64,000 nt of DNA, taken from Tetrahymena thermophila SB210. Taxonomy: Eukaryota > Ciliophora > Oligohymenophorea > Hymenostomatida > Tetrahymenidae. Below, in pieces: positions 27,173-39,376 of the stretch; the first letter of the stretch is position 1; each line of letters starts with the position of its first letter. Where the stretch lies: positions 372,001-436,000 of the forward strand of contig NW_002476013.1 of assembly GCF_000189635.1 (NCBI RefSeq), written 5' to 3'. Position numbers and translations under genes: made by a program. Below the pieces are notes generated by a model that saw only the letters and a program-made list of their open reading frames with translations, searched no databases and was not told the origin of the DNA.

Positions 27173-29004
27173 TCATTATAAAAATAATAATAACAATAAT
27201 TTATTTATATATTGGTGGCATACAATCTTTAGAAATTATAAATAGGCCTTTCTTTCTTTAAATGAATTTTTTACCTAATTAAAAAAATAAAGGTAAAATA
27301 ATTGTTATTTTAGAGTGTTTATATTAAAATAAAAATAAGTATTGTCTATAATAAATGAAAATATTTATTTTTCAGTAAATGTTATAGTAAAAGTATTTAA
27401 TTCATCTAAAATTATACTTGTTGTTAATACTCATTTAATAAACACATTATTTTAATTAATTATTTTTTTAAACAAAGACCTAATTTAATAAATGATATTC
27501 ACAAATTTAAAGCTTAAAATTCATATTAAAACAAAAAAAATAGGTTTTCAAAATTTGAAAATTTTAAACAGTGATATAATTTATTGGAATTTATTAAATT
27601 TAAGTTTTTGAGAATGATTCCATCAAAAAATGTTTACATTAATTCAAGAAAAAATAATATTTTAAATAAAGATATTTTCATTTTAACATTTAAGATTTAG
27701 AAATCTTTAGCAGAGGATTTAGTTTTTAATGCTAATAAAAATTTATTTTAATTCAAGAAAATAAAATTTTTTTATACTCAATTCAATAGTTCAAGAGGTT
27801 TAGACATTATTAATCATAAATTTGCTTTGAATTACTAAATAGATAGCTGTAAAAGCTTAAAATTATATGTCTAAAAACTTTAAAATTTGAAATTTTAAAA
27901 TTAATTAAGCTAAAATATTTTTAATAAAAGCTAATTTATCAAATAAATAAATAATAGTTTATATTACTAATTTATTATTTTAAATAATTAATTTATAATT
28001 TATTTCTCTTTGGCAATATAATTTTTTTAACTTTTTTAAAAATTTAATGCAAAATTATAAGATTTATTTCTACTCTTAAAGTTGTAAATAAAATAATTTT
28101 ATCATTAGACTATAAAATAATTAGTAAGCTTTTTTGAAGTATTATAAGCGAACTTTATTAATCTTTTAGCATTCTTTGTTTGCTTGATATATTGTATCTT
28201 AAAACTTTCTATCAAATATACTTAGATTAACTAAGGGATTTCAAATTTAAAAAATTTTAATTAAGCGGAAAGATCTAAAATTTAAAATCTAATTCAAAAT
28301 AAATTAATCAGTGGGGTCCAAAGTATATTAAAGAGAATGGTGGGATCCAAATTAAATATTTGAATAGACAAATAAATTCAAATTAAACATCTTAAAATAA
28401 ATAGAGAGAAAAGATTTATATTGTAAGGAAAGATTTTAGAAAGAATCTAGTGCATCTATAGAATTTTTTTAGATTATTGATTTTAAAGAAAGTAAAATAA
28501 AAGAACTATATGTCTCGAAAACTCAAAGATATTTATTTTTCTTAATAATTATCAAAGTGAATTTTTTTTATATTTTAATTAATTATCAATTCAAATTAGA
28601 TTGTAAGAATAAAGAGCAAATGAATTTTAATTTTAATAATGAGGTGCAAAAAAAATTATTGTGAGCTATTAATTATGCTTCTTGTTTGAGTTAACAATTA
28701 TGAATGAATGAGTGATATAAATGAATTACAATTAATTTCTTTAAGTAAATAAAGAAATATTATTTATTTAAGATGAAAGTAAAAATGAAATTTGTTAATT
28801 ATGTTAAAACCAATGTAGCAATCAAATAAATAGAATTCAAAACTATTGAAATAAAGAAAAAAAAAGAAAGAAAATCATCATCTAAAGTGAAATAAAAATT
28901 GAATATTGTTTAAAAGCAAATTCAATATTTATTTATAATTATCAATACAAGTAATTAACAAGGAAATCATTCATTCATTTATTTAGGTATAATATATAGA
29001 TATG

Positions 29005-29030
29005 TTTTATTTATTTATTTATTTATTTTT
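29005..29030. repeat. (TTTA)n microsatellite
   Basis: About five to six TTTA units followed by a T run, upstream of the ANP32-like gene. Confidence 0.8.
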
Positions 29031-29220
29031 TTTTTGTTAATTTGTAAATTTATTTGCTCGTTTTAATAAATTTTGTAAATATGAATGAAGATGCTTGCTT
29101 TTGTTATAATAATTCTTTGATTGCCTTATGAAATATTGCATGTATATTTAGTATAAGAGTACATATGTCTATACATTTTTTTTGTTATCAATAGAGTTAA
29201 AAAATAAATAGGAATCTTAA

Positions 29221-29314
29221 TAGTTAGGTAGGTAGGTAAGTATATATGTATGTATGCATATTTATTTATTTGTTTGTATTTATATATGTTTATTTGTATG
29301 TATGTATGAAGGTG
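29221..29314. repeat. Compound tetranucleotide repeat (TAGG/TATG/TTTA)
   Basis: GTAGGTAGGTAGG passes into GTATGTATG and TTTATTTATTTG units within ~110 bases of the ATG at 29425. It lies in the probable 5' leader or promoter. Confidence 0.75.
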
Positions 29315-29424
29315 GCCTTGCTTTTGTAATAAGAAATTAAATAAATTCAATCCATATAATTGAAAAAATATAATAAAAATCCAAATAAACCAAAAATAAA
29401 AGAGCGATAAACCTATATTATAAG

Positions 29425-30431
29425 ATGTCTTAAGATATTTTTGAATTAATTGAAGAATAAACCCAAAACAATGACCCCAACACAATCGAAGAACTCGTTT
29501 TGGACAAGTCTAAGATTGGCAAATTTACTGAAGAAATTAAAAAGAAGTTAGAATCCTTCCCCAACTTGACATCCCTCTCTTTGAACGAATGTGAAATCAC
29601 CTCTTTGGAAAATTTCCCTAAGCTTCCTAAATTGATTAGAGTTGAGTTGATTGATAATAAAATTACAGGTTAATAACTCAAGCATTTACTCCACTTAAGT
29701 GAATTACAATCTCTCTCTTTGGGCGGTAATCTCATTAAGAACCTCAAGGAAATCGATGTCCTCTAATAACTCCCTAAACTTTTCTAACTTGATTTCCTCA
29801 ACAACGATGTAGCTTAAGATCCTAACTACAGAGAATACGTATTTTCTACTTTGAAGGGTCTTGGAATCCTTGATAACTATGATAGCAAGGGTCAAGAAGT
29901 CCAATACGATGATGAAGACGATGAAGATGTAAGAAGTTTTTAATTTTTTAACCACATTTAAGATCGATATCAATGATCATTTGACTATTTTTAACTTTTT
30001 TGAGTTTTCTAAATTTCATGATTCATTTTGTGAGTTTAAAAGGATAGTAGATAAATATTTTATTTCGAAAATACCCCCCTATAAATTATACAATTTCCAA
30101 AAAAATGCTGCACAAAAACAGACTTTTCAGTTTTAGTTTCTAAATATTGATTTTTTTTTTTACTATCTTTAAGGGTGATGATTAAGATGACGAAGACGAA
30201 GACGAAGAAGATGATGAAGATGAAGATGAAGGCGATGAAGGTGATGATGATGAAGAAGGTGTTAACTAAAACGAAGAAAGTGATGATGATGAAGAAGTCG
30301 AAGAAGAAGAAGGTGACGAAGAATTCGACGAAGGTGCTGATGACGATGATGCTGAAGATGAAGAAGATGATGATGATGCTGAAGCCATTGAACAAAAATC
30401 TACCCAAAAGAAGAAAGTTAAACCTAATTGA
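29425..30431 (+). CDS. ANP32-like acidic leucine-rich nuclear phosphoprotein (253 aa)
   Basis: Exons 29425-29928 and 30174-30431; the 245-bp intron (GTAAGA...CTTTAAG) sits in phase 0. Residues ~20-150 form leucine-rich repeats: TIEELVLDKSKIGKF, LTSLSLNECEITSLENFPKL, LQSLSLGGNLIKNL, and the ANP32 cap with NYREYVFSTLKGLGILDNYD. From ~158 to ~243 the chain is almost pure Asp/Glu, then ends in a short basic tail (KKKVKPN). Length, repeat number and tail match the ANP32/LANP family, which binds histones and acts in histone-acetyltransferase inhibition, chromatin remodelling and nuclear export. The intron separates the folded domain plus its first acidic residues from the acidic tail. Codon use is richer in GAC, CTC and CCC than in neighbouring genes, suggesting high expression. 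Nuclear location expected. Confidence 0.93.
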
Positions 30432-31572
30432 AAAAAATTTTAGTAAAATAGCAAAATCATTTATAAAATAAAAAACTAAAAATACCTTTTAAATAAGGGA
30501 TCTCTCTATAATAATAATATTGTTGAATGATATTGTCTGAATGAATGAATTTGCTCATATAGGAATAATAATAATAACAAACAGACAAACAAACAAACAA
30601 AAAATAATTAAGCAAGCAGACAAACAAGATAGCAAATAAATAAATAACTAAAACAAATACATACAGCTAAATATACATATTGGTTCATACAGTCATTCTT
30701 TAAATCAATTAAAAAAGCATATTATTTACCCTCTTAAGTAATAATTATTTGTTTTTTAGTTAATTAGTTAGTTAAAATAGCAATTCACTCATTTCATCAA
30801 TAAATAAATCAACTAATTTAAAATCAACTTACATTCTTAACTTATATAATAATCTGAATTTAATTGATGTATTCTCTGTATTATAATGCCTTTTTGTATA
30901 TGATTGATCCATTATATTTATAGGTATTTAATTACACCCATACTCCTTTTATTAAAATTAAGTTATTTGTTTCTTTGAATTACCTCTCTCTTATTTTGAT
31001 AACTTAATCTCAAACTATTACATGTTTTTACCTCTTTTATCCTTTTTTATAAGTAAAAAAAGTATATATTTGTAGTTTAAACAGTTATTTCTAAATGTAT
31101 TTATTAAACAAAATTCTATGAAATTATTTCAAATTCTAAAATTATAAACTAAATATTTAATAGACAAAAGATTTAATTGAATAAATTATAGATTTGAAAA
31201 TAACCTTATGCAAAATAATAGTTAGTTATTTGTTTTAAAAAGTTAATTAGAATAAATTTAGTAAATTGCTATTTTACTCATTAAATTCTTTGTAAATAAT
31301 ATAAATTACTTAAATATATAAACAAAAAATACTCAGTTTCAAAATAAATAGATTATTGATTTTTATATAAATCTATATTCAGGCAGCTTATACTATTATC
31401 GTGAATTTATCCAAATTTAGCTTTCATTAATTTTTACATAAAATTAGTCTATAAATTTGATAGAATTAAAAATTTTAGGATCAAAATAATACATAATTTA
31501 TTAATTAATTATTCTAGGTTTCAAAATTAAGCTAATTTTATAATTTATATAGTTAATTAAATATATTTCTTC
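30432..31572. other. Convergent intergenic region
   Basis: Lies between two genes that point toward each other, so it is mainly 3' flank. It contains ACAA/AATA simple repeats near its left end and otherwise A/T-rich DNA. Confidence 0.55.
30562..30652. repeat. AAT and ACAA simple repeats
   Basis: ATAATAATAATAACAAACAG followed by ACAAACAAACAA and AAATAAATAAATAA units, in the 3' flank of the ANP32-like gene. Confidence 0.7.
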
Positions 31573-32894
31573 TCACATGTCATCAACTGGATTACCTGCA
31601 TTCATATTTTTCTATTGAAATTGTTATGAAGTAAATGCCCAACCAGATAAGTACGGAAGAGAAAGCTAAAAAATATTTTTAACATTAAAATAAATATCGT
31701 TAAGAATTGATCTAAATTTTAAGTGAAATATAAATAGATTTTAGATTTAATTTCAATTCAGTAATTTAATAGAACAAGAGCAGTATTAATGAAAAAAATT
31801 TTTAGAAAATAGTATCAATTACTTTTTATTATAGATTTGTTAGAAATAACTTTGGTCTTTTTAATTTTAAACGAGGTAGATATCCATAAAAATATTAATT
31901 TTTTTAGCAAAATTATTATTTTAATTTAAATTTGTTTAATTAATCTGCTTCGTAAAAAAAAATTCAAGAAAATATAAAAATTTTTAAAATCGTTTAAATT
32001 TATGTTTAAATACCTTAATGTTGTCTTAAAGAAATTTGAATTTTGTAATAGGGAATTCGATGTCAATTTTATCATTTGATTCCTGACCATCTTAACTCTT
32101 GAAGCGAACTGATAATTTTACCTAACTTTTCTCAGTGTCCTTTTAAAATCTCAAATACTTGTTTTCTATAGAGGTGGTTTCAACTTGTGAATATAATTAA
32201 GATTAATTTTTGTTTTCACATATTTAAATCAATACCTAAATATAAATCCTTAGCATTTTAGCTATCTATATCATGATAAATGATCTTGTCTAGTTAATCT
32301 AACCCAATTCTAAAATACTTAGCATTTATGTGCTTTTATTATGGCTTTATTAAAAGGGAGATTAAAAGACATATATAAACTATTAATTTTACCATAGAGT
32401 CATTTTATTTTGGCACATTTTTAGAAAATTAGAATAATAAACCATGGAATCTAGATGATAAACCAAGTGATGCCTTTCTTTAAATCATTTAAACCTAATT
32501 TTTATATTGAGTGAATTATAATATTTCTTAAGCAAATTGACAATATTCGTATTTTTAATTAAGAAAGTTCTAAATTTTAATAGCAATTTATATATATATA
32601 TTTTTACAGGAATAGGAATTATATAAATTGTATGAGTTTATCCAGCTATATAAATTGAATCATTCCAAGCTAATTTATAAAAAAAAAAAATTTTTATTAA
32701 ATTGCTTCTAATATGAAATTCATACCTTAAAATGGCAATTTTTAGTATCCTCCTACAGTGGCAGTTTATCCTTGCTACTAATTATTTGAATAATATTATT
32801 TCTTTTAGTAATTTTATTATGGTTAGCTTTTCTACTAATTTGTTTCTTAATTTTAATATGATCTTTCATCTGAATCGAAAGCTCCTTTAGGCAT
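31573..32894 (-). CDS. Unrecognised 259-aa protein from six small exons
   Basis: Exons 32894-32726, 32669-32608, 32569-32393, 32344-32236, 32183-32014, 31665-31573. Introns of 56, 38, 48, 52 and 348 bp all have GT...AG ends and all phases close, giving 260 codons with TGA at 31573. The first ~50 residues are Gln/Asn rich (MPKGAFDSDERSYQNQ). The rest looks globular: WNDSIYIAGQTHTIYIIPIP, then a helical stretch KYEYCQFAQEILQF, RKASLGLSSRFHGLLFQFSK, then beta-like VKLSVRFKSQDGQESNDKI and a short C-terminal PYLSGWAFTSQQF. No signal peptide or membrane segment. I do not recognise the family. The exon islands are visibly less AT-rich than the introns, which supports the model. It converges on the ANP32-like gene. 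Confidence 0.75.
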
Positions 32895-34107
32895 TTCATT
32901 TGCTAAGTTGAAGCTGTTTATTTTATATACTTAAAATAAAATTTAAAGAATTCATCTTTCTTTATTCATTTTTATTGATTTACTTTGCTAATTACATAAT
33001 GAATTAAACAACCTAAAAAGTTTTAGCGTATTTTTGCTTGACTACTAAATCATCTCTTACTTTAATGTTAATATTCCAAATCAAATTTTTGTTAATAATT
33101 AATAATATCAGATATTTTCAACTATTATCATTTAGCCACTAATTTCTTGTATGACAAAATAAAAAATAAATCAAAACTAAATTTATGATGTCTTAGCTAG
33201 CTCGATAATAGTAGTTTTTAAAATAATTTCTAAAAATATTTATTTCATTTTATTGTATTTTTTTAAAAACAATTTTAGTACACAAAAATAAATAAATATT
33301 TATGTCATTAAACACCTTGCTTAATTTTATATTTATAAAAGAATTTTTCATAAATTCATATTTAGTATTAAGATTTTTAAAAATTTAGAAATTTAAATGA
33401 TTAAATTTAAATTAGTAAATTAAAAAAATCAAAAATAAAATCATATTAATTTGAATAAATAGCTAAATATTTTATGCTAACTATTTACAATCTTATTAAT
33501 TTGAGTATTTTATATTATAATAATTGAAAATTATCAAAATAAATATCTATTTATTATTTAGACTTATTGTATAAATCAAAAACTTTTATCAATAATAACG
33601 ATGAAATAATATAATTAAAAATATTATAATTTCCTAAATAAAATTAAAGGTGAAATAAAATGGAAAAAAAATTACATTAATTATTTAAGTATTTTTCTAA
33701 TTTTTAATAATTTTAATAAATAATTTTTATATAAATTCTGTTATAAATCTTACTTCAATTTAATTTAATTATTGCACTATTTTACTTGATAAAATAAAAA
33801 CTTAATTTATTTAAAAATTCTAAAATTAATCATTTAATTTTAAACTATATTACAAATTATAAAAATTGAAGCATATTTATTTTTAGAAGAAAATATTTTA
33901 CTCATTAAAAAATTCAATAATTTTATTTTATTAATTTATCAAAATGAATTTTTATTTCAAATAGTTAAATTTAAATTTTTTTTCTTATTTGAGTTCAAAT
34001 TTTTTAAGAGCAGAAAGGAAGTTAAGCTTTTTTTATATATTAATTAAATTAATAAAAATTAACAAAATCTGTGAACAAAAAGCAGAAAGTTAAAATTATT
34101 AAGAAAA
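32895..34107. other. Very AT-rich intergenic region
   Basis: Among the most AT-rich stretches in the window, with long A and T runs. No gene or RNA was recognised. It is upstream of the minus-strand gene that starts at 32894. Confidence 0.6.
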
Positions 34108-34731
34108 ATGGTTTTGAAGTTTTTTGAGTGTGAGAAACCAATCGCTAAGCAGATAAGCGGATAAGTTTTTAAGTATGGAATTTGGGATCCCCACAATGAA
34201 GTTACTCAGTTAACCCTCTTGACTGAAAGGCATTCATTCATATTTGAAATGCTTAACTTCAATTATTTATTGATGAATCTCTTTCGACAGAAAAAAAAAA
34301 TAAAAAAAAGCATTACGAAACCCCCGCATTCCAAATAATTCTGCTTAGAAGACTCTCATGCTCAAAAGACCATCAAGCTTAGATTACTTGATGAAACCAT
34401 TTTTCAAATTCTCTCTCCTAAATCCTATATTAAATATATAAAAAGTATTTTTTAAAAAATAATTAGATTGACATGCAAATTAATTTAGAATAGCCACTAT
34501 AAAAAATAAAAATAAATAATAAAATAAATAAATTAATAAATAAATAAATAAATTAACACATTAAATAAATAAATAAAAAATTAAGAAAATAAAAAAATTG
34601 ATAATAAATAAAAAAATCAAATAATTAAAATAAAAAATAATTAGAAATAAAAGACAAAATTCATTTTAGAAAAAAACCATAACAAACTACCTTTCACATA
34701 TCATGCATCACGATTTTTTTTAAATTTTTGA
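34108..34731 (+). CDS. Doubtful orphan reading frame
   Basis: Open in the ciliate code from ATG 34108 to TGA 34729-34731 (207 aa). The first ~110 codons stand out as a GC-richer island in a very AT-rich gap and look protein-like: MVLKFFECEKPIAKQISGQ, then FKYGIWDPHNEVTQLTLLTE. From ~34480 on the frame only translates AAAT-type repeats into Lys/Asn/Gln/Ile, so the real end is probably earlier or spliced. No domain is recognised. It could be a short or multi-exon gene, a decayed fragment, or a structured RNA gene instead. Confidence 0.3.
34501..34580. repeat. (AAAT)n-type low-complexity tract
   Basis: Repeated AAATAAAT and AATTAATA units without interruption by G or C for most of the tract. 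Confidence 0.75.
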
Positions 34732-35848
34732 TAATCTATAAAATAATATTAATACTACTTTAGACTGTTGATATCATTTAAGGTTTAATTATTTTATTTA
34801 TGATTGATATGTTTCAGAGATTTTATTTTATAAATATGAATTATCTATAATTCAGGTATATTTTTAAGAGCTTAATATTTTACAAAAAATATTTGAAATT
34901 TTAATTTATAGCTTACATAATCATTAATTTAAATTAGAAAAGTCAAAGAATAATTTCTTATATTTGATGAATGTTATCTTTCAATAGAAAATGTAGACAA
35001 TTTTAGGGGTATTTTAGTTTGACTAGAGCTTTGATACTTTATATCAAAATTTTTTAGATAAAAATACTATAAAACTATTAAGATTATTACTTTAATATTT
35101 AAACTCTTTTTGCCTTTTTGTTTAATAAAATTTATGTAAAATCGAACTGAGATAAATTGGAAGATTTTGATTATATTTGATTGATTAGCTTTAATAACTT
35201 TTATGGTATTTCAAATTTATGAAACTTAGATTAAATTACTTGAGTTTTGATGAAATAAAATTATTTTATATAATTTTTATTCGACATAATTTTTAAGAGC
35301 AATAAGCTTGTTTAATTTCTGTAATAATCAATTAAAATCGAGATAACTAAAATTTAAATGTATAAGGGCATTTAAAAATAATTTGAATTGATTGAAAATT
35401 CGATAAAATTTGCTTTTCTTTATTAAAAATTTTTTTAGAGGTTATACTGAATTCAGTTTTTAGTCTATCTCTCTCAGCGTTTAGTTGAATTTTAAAGACT
35501 TTAATTGATCTATTTGATTGCTTGATTGTTTGATTAATTGATCCATTCTATTTAATTTGAAAGGTATCAATAAACCAATTAAAAATCGCATGAAGGATTG
35601 AATGAAGCAATAATGGAAATTATTTATTTGATACTCTTTTTGCTTGTTTGTTTGTTTATTAATTTATGAATTTTTGTAATGAATTCGTTCGATTAAAAGA
35701 AACACAGATTATACACATATTAAAAGAGAAGAGAAATAAATAACAAATAAATAAATAATAATTGAATTCTTAATATTTACAAAAAAGTAATTTCAAAGAA
35801 GAAACAAAGCAACTACAAAACAAATATTTAAAATAGCAAATTCAAGAG
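34732..35848. other. Intergenic region upstream of the TPR gene
   Basis: AT-rich with no supported gene. The final ~150 bases are the probable 5' leader of the gene starting at 35849. TTTGATTGCTTGATTGTTTG-type imperfect repeats lie around 35510-35540. Confidence 0.5.
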
Positions 35849-38800
35849 ATGCTTTCTTCATTTTTCAGGAAGAGTAATTTGAATAAAAAGAAGGTCGACG
35901 ACTTAGAAGAGAAGGAGAATATACCCTTCTTAGAAGAAATTGAATAGAAAAAAAAGAAGAAAGATGATTAAAATAGCACAGTGACTAATAGGAATAGTAA
36001 GGTTGAATCATCATTACCTCTTCCTAAGGGTCATGAAAAGTATTCTGAAGATGATAAAGATAAATGTCCTTACTTTTAAATGTAGAAGAATACCGAGGAA
36101 AAGTTGGGTGAGGATGGTAAGCCTAAAAAGAAGGAAAAATAACCTAAAGGTGGTTGTCCTTTTATGCCCTCTGAAAAGAAGAAGAACCCTAATTTGGATT
36201 GCATTTCAGAAGGATGGAATGAAGAATTTATTTCACCTCATTCATATTAAATTGACTACAGAGGCTTTTTATCTTTCTCATTTGATCAGCTTGAAAAGCC
36301 AAACTTTGTAATAATTTTTCCTTTATATTTAAAATTTCTTTTGAATTTATTCCAGTAGAAATAAACGAGTTGTTGAATTTGCATTTAAAAAAAACTTAAA
36401 ATGTGTAGATTTGCCATTGCTTTTTAATTTTAGGCGTATTTCAGTTATTACACTTATATTATTAATTCTCTAGTAGTACTTTAATCAAACTAAATTAATT
36501 AATTCCATTCAAAAATCAAATTAATAAATTAATAGGTCTTTTAAAAAAATATACTAACCAACATACATTAATACATTTATTCATTCATTCATACATACAT
36601 ACAAACATATATACTATCACTCTTATTTTTTTCACGCAAAATATGCAAGAAAAAAATTCAGCAACTTTTTTACTTTTTTTATTTATTCATTCAAACAAAG
36701 ATCTTTCAAATTACATTTAAATTGTTTCCAAAAATAATTATTTCAAACTTACAAATAAAAAAACCAAATCAACTGACTAAATAGCAAGCAGACATACTAA
36801 CTATTTATGATAAAAATAAATTTTAAAAATGTAATCTCAACTTTTATTTAATTTAAAAGAATTTGAAGGAAAAGAGAAAGGTCTTCGACACCTATCCTGT
36901 ATATTTAAAACACACGCTATTTATGAATGATGAAAATATGAAGAAAGTACGTGAATTAGAAGTAGCTTAGCGTTTCTTTGTATACGATAAGTTGCGTGAA
37001 AAGGGTAATAAGGAATTCCATAAAGGAAATTATGAAGAATCTATTTTGTACTATGAAAGAGCTATGAGTTGTTTCAAGTGGTTGCAACATGTAGAAAAAG
37101 ATGATAGTGATGATGAAGACGAAAAAAAGACTACAGCTGCTTCCTCCTCAAACTCATCAGATACAGATAAAAAAGATCTTAACGATGACTAAAATGAAGA
37201 AAAAAAAGAAAACCATGAAGTTCATGTTGAAATGGAAGAAGAAAATGCAGAAAATGATCCACTCTTTAAGGACCTACCCAAAGAAACTCCTGAAGAAAAG
37301 AAAGAGAGATTAGCTCTATTAGAATAAGTGAAAAAGGAAAAAAAGGCTTTTAGAAAGAAATACAAAGGATTGGTAATAAATTAATCATTTAATATCTATT
37401 ATACTGATTTCATACTATATTTAATAATCGATTAATCAAGCAAATTAAATTACACTAATTAGCGTACTAATTTGCATTCTTAAATAACTAAATAAATTCT
37501 AATCATCCACTTAATTACTATGTGGATAATAAAGAAAATAATAATTTTGGGTGAAACTCCCTTTCTTGCTTGATTGATTAATAGATTGATTTTAAACATT
37601 AAAACAAAAACTATAAATTCACTTTGTATTCCGCTCTGAATAAATTTCATTTAAGTTAAAAGAGCTGATCCACTTTTACTATTTTTAGTATCTAAAAAAT
37701 AAATTAGCAAAAATCAGCTGGTTTTTCTAGTCTAATCCACTTCAAGCAAACACGCATTTACATTTTATTAATGAAAGAAAATTAAAATAAAATTAGTATT
37801 TGCCTACCAGAATATAATCAACAAAAAATAATTCAAAATTAAAATGAATCTATCTTAAAAATATTTGAAAATTTATCACAAGCTTTGATGATAATCTCTA
37901 ATTTATCAAATTTAATAATTGAACTTTTTTGATGATAAAATTCTACAAATTTTAATTATATTTTTTAATTTTAATTAGATGGTTACTTATACAGATGATA
38001 ATGTAGTGCTTCATGATGGAGAAGACTTAACTGACAGTTAAGATATTGAAATGAGATAGAGCATGTTAATGACCATCTATATGAGTTTAGCCGTTGCATA
38101 TATGAAATGTTTCTACTTTAAAATGGCATAAATAGCTCTAGATGATGCCTATAAAATTACACAAAAAAGTTCTTAAATTCTATTTAGAAGATCATAAGCT
38201 GTTGCTTACAATAAATTCAGTACTATCAAGGAACTTGAAGATGCCAAGAAAGATATTGAAACAGCTATTGAAATGAAGAGATTTGAGAAAATTTTCTAAT
38301 AAGAACAAGGTATCTTGAGAATTATGAATTTATCTGATCATAATGAAGCCTATGTTAACCTTGTAATAAATTAATAACATAAATAAATTAATATTAAATA
38401 TTTCTTATTTTAAATTTAATATTTTATTTTTAAAAGGCTCATTACTGCGTTAAAAGAATCAAAGAAAGAAGTGACTTTGAAACAGAATAAATAACTATGC
38501 TATTTAAAAGAGAAAAGCACATAGAAGAAGTTGAATAAAGATTGATAAGTGAAGGTAATTATATTCTTTTCTCAAAATAAATGAAATCAGATAAAGATGT
38601 TAACTTTATTGAAATCATATTTTGATAAATTTGAATTCAACTTTTAAAATAATAAATAAATTCATAAATAAAAACATGAAATTATTTTAAAATATATTAT
38701 TAAGTTTTATTAATCAAATATTAACTTTTATTTAACATTATTTATAGGTAAAATCCCAAAAGATCACGATGATGAATCAAGCTCCAATTTTATTTAAATG

Positions 38801-39376
38801 AATGAAGAACACCAAGAATATGAAATCATATTAGAAATGATGAGAAAGTATTACAGAGTTATCGAATTCTACACAGAAACTAAAAAACCTGATCAAGTTA
38901 AGATTGCAAAGAAAGAACTATAAACTCTCTGTGAGACTGTGAATATAATGAATTATTTATTAAAATTAGACTTTAAGGAGTACAAGAATAATGGTATAAT
39001 GAATAAACTAAGAGAAGAACTGCAAGTAGATTTAGATAATGAAAAAATTTTGAGAAGATTAGACCGCCTTAGAAAGGATAAAGTTAAAGACATTTTCGAA
39101 AATGGTAATTATAACTTTGAAGTATTCCAGTATGCATTAAAGGATTACTTCAAGAAGAAAGAAGAAAAGGAATAAAGAGAAAAGGAAGAAAATGAATAAA
39201 ATGAAGAAGAAGTTCAAACTGGAAAGGTTTCACCAATTAAAAAATTATTAAATTCTATCTTTGGATGTGAATTCTTCTTATAAATATTACTGGTTGCTAC
39301 AGTTTTTGGTTTATTCTTTTATATCAATTCAAAGGATAACGTCCTTTCAAATTTAATCTTCACTAACAAAAAATGA
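35849..39376 (+). CDS. Tail-anchored TPR protein with two Cys-Pro motifs (700 aa)
   Basis: Exons 35849-36307, 36860-37372, 37979-38362, 38437-38554, 38748-39376; phases close to 701 codons with TGA at 39374. Residues 1-~150 are basic and contain two Cys-Pro motifs, KCPYF (Cys73) and GGCPFMP (Cys103). A TPR unit follows at ~195-230 (LREKGNKEFHKGNYEESILYYERAM), then an acidic Ser-rich insert, then further helical repeats at ~345-425 (SLAVAYMKCFYFKMAQIAL, RRSQAVAYNKF). The first TPR resembles those of FKBP/AIP-type co-chaperones, but no prolyl-isomerase domain is present. A single hydrophobic segment at ~665-684 (FFLQILLVATVFGLFFYI) lies 16 residues from the C-terminus, the layout of a tail-anchored protein of ER or mitochondrial outer membrane facing the cytosol. 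An Hsp90/Hsp70 co-chaperone role is possible but inferred. Confidence 0.85.

Larger units (their letters stand above)
27173..29424. other. AT-rich intergenic region
   Basis: No supported gene. A plus-strand stretch at 28307-28560 is open for ~85 codons and slightly less AT-rich, but has no start codon and no recognisable motif. The last 450 bases hold simple repeats upstream of the ANP32-like gene. Confidence 0.5.

Noticed and set aside
28307..28560. Open plus-strand stretch of ~85 codons (NQWGPKYIKENGG...)
   Set aside because: No start codon and no motif. With only TGA as stop, open stretches of this length are expected by chance in AT-rich DNA.
30060..30471. Standard-code frames on both strands over the acidic tail
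   Set aside because: Shadows of the Asp/Glu codon repeat of the ANP32-like gene, shifted into Met/Lys and Phe/Ile.
31626..32039. Plus-strand open frame of 137 codons
   Set aside because: It is antisense to exons 5-6 and the long intron of the six-exon minus-strand gene, whose five splice phases all close and whose protein looks far more natural.
36003..36311. Standard-code frame inside exon 1 of the TPR gene
   Set aside because: Out of frame with the exon that splices in phase to the TPR repeats.
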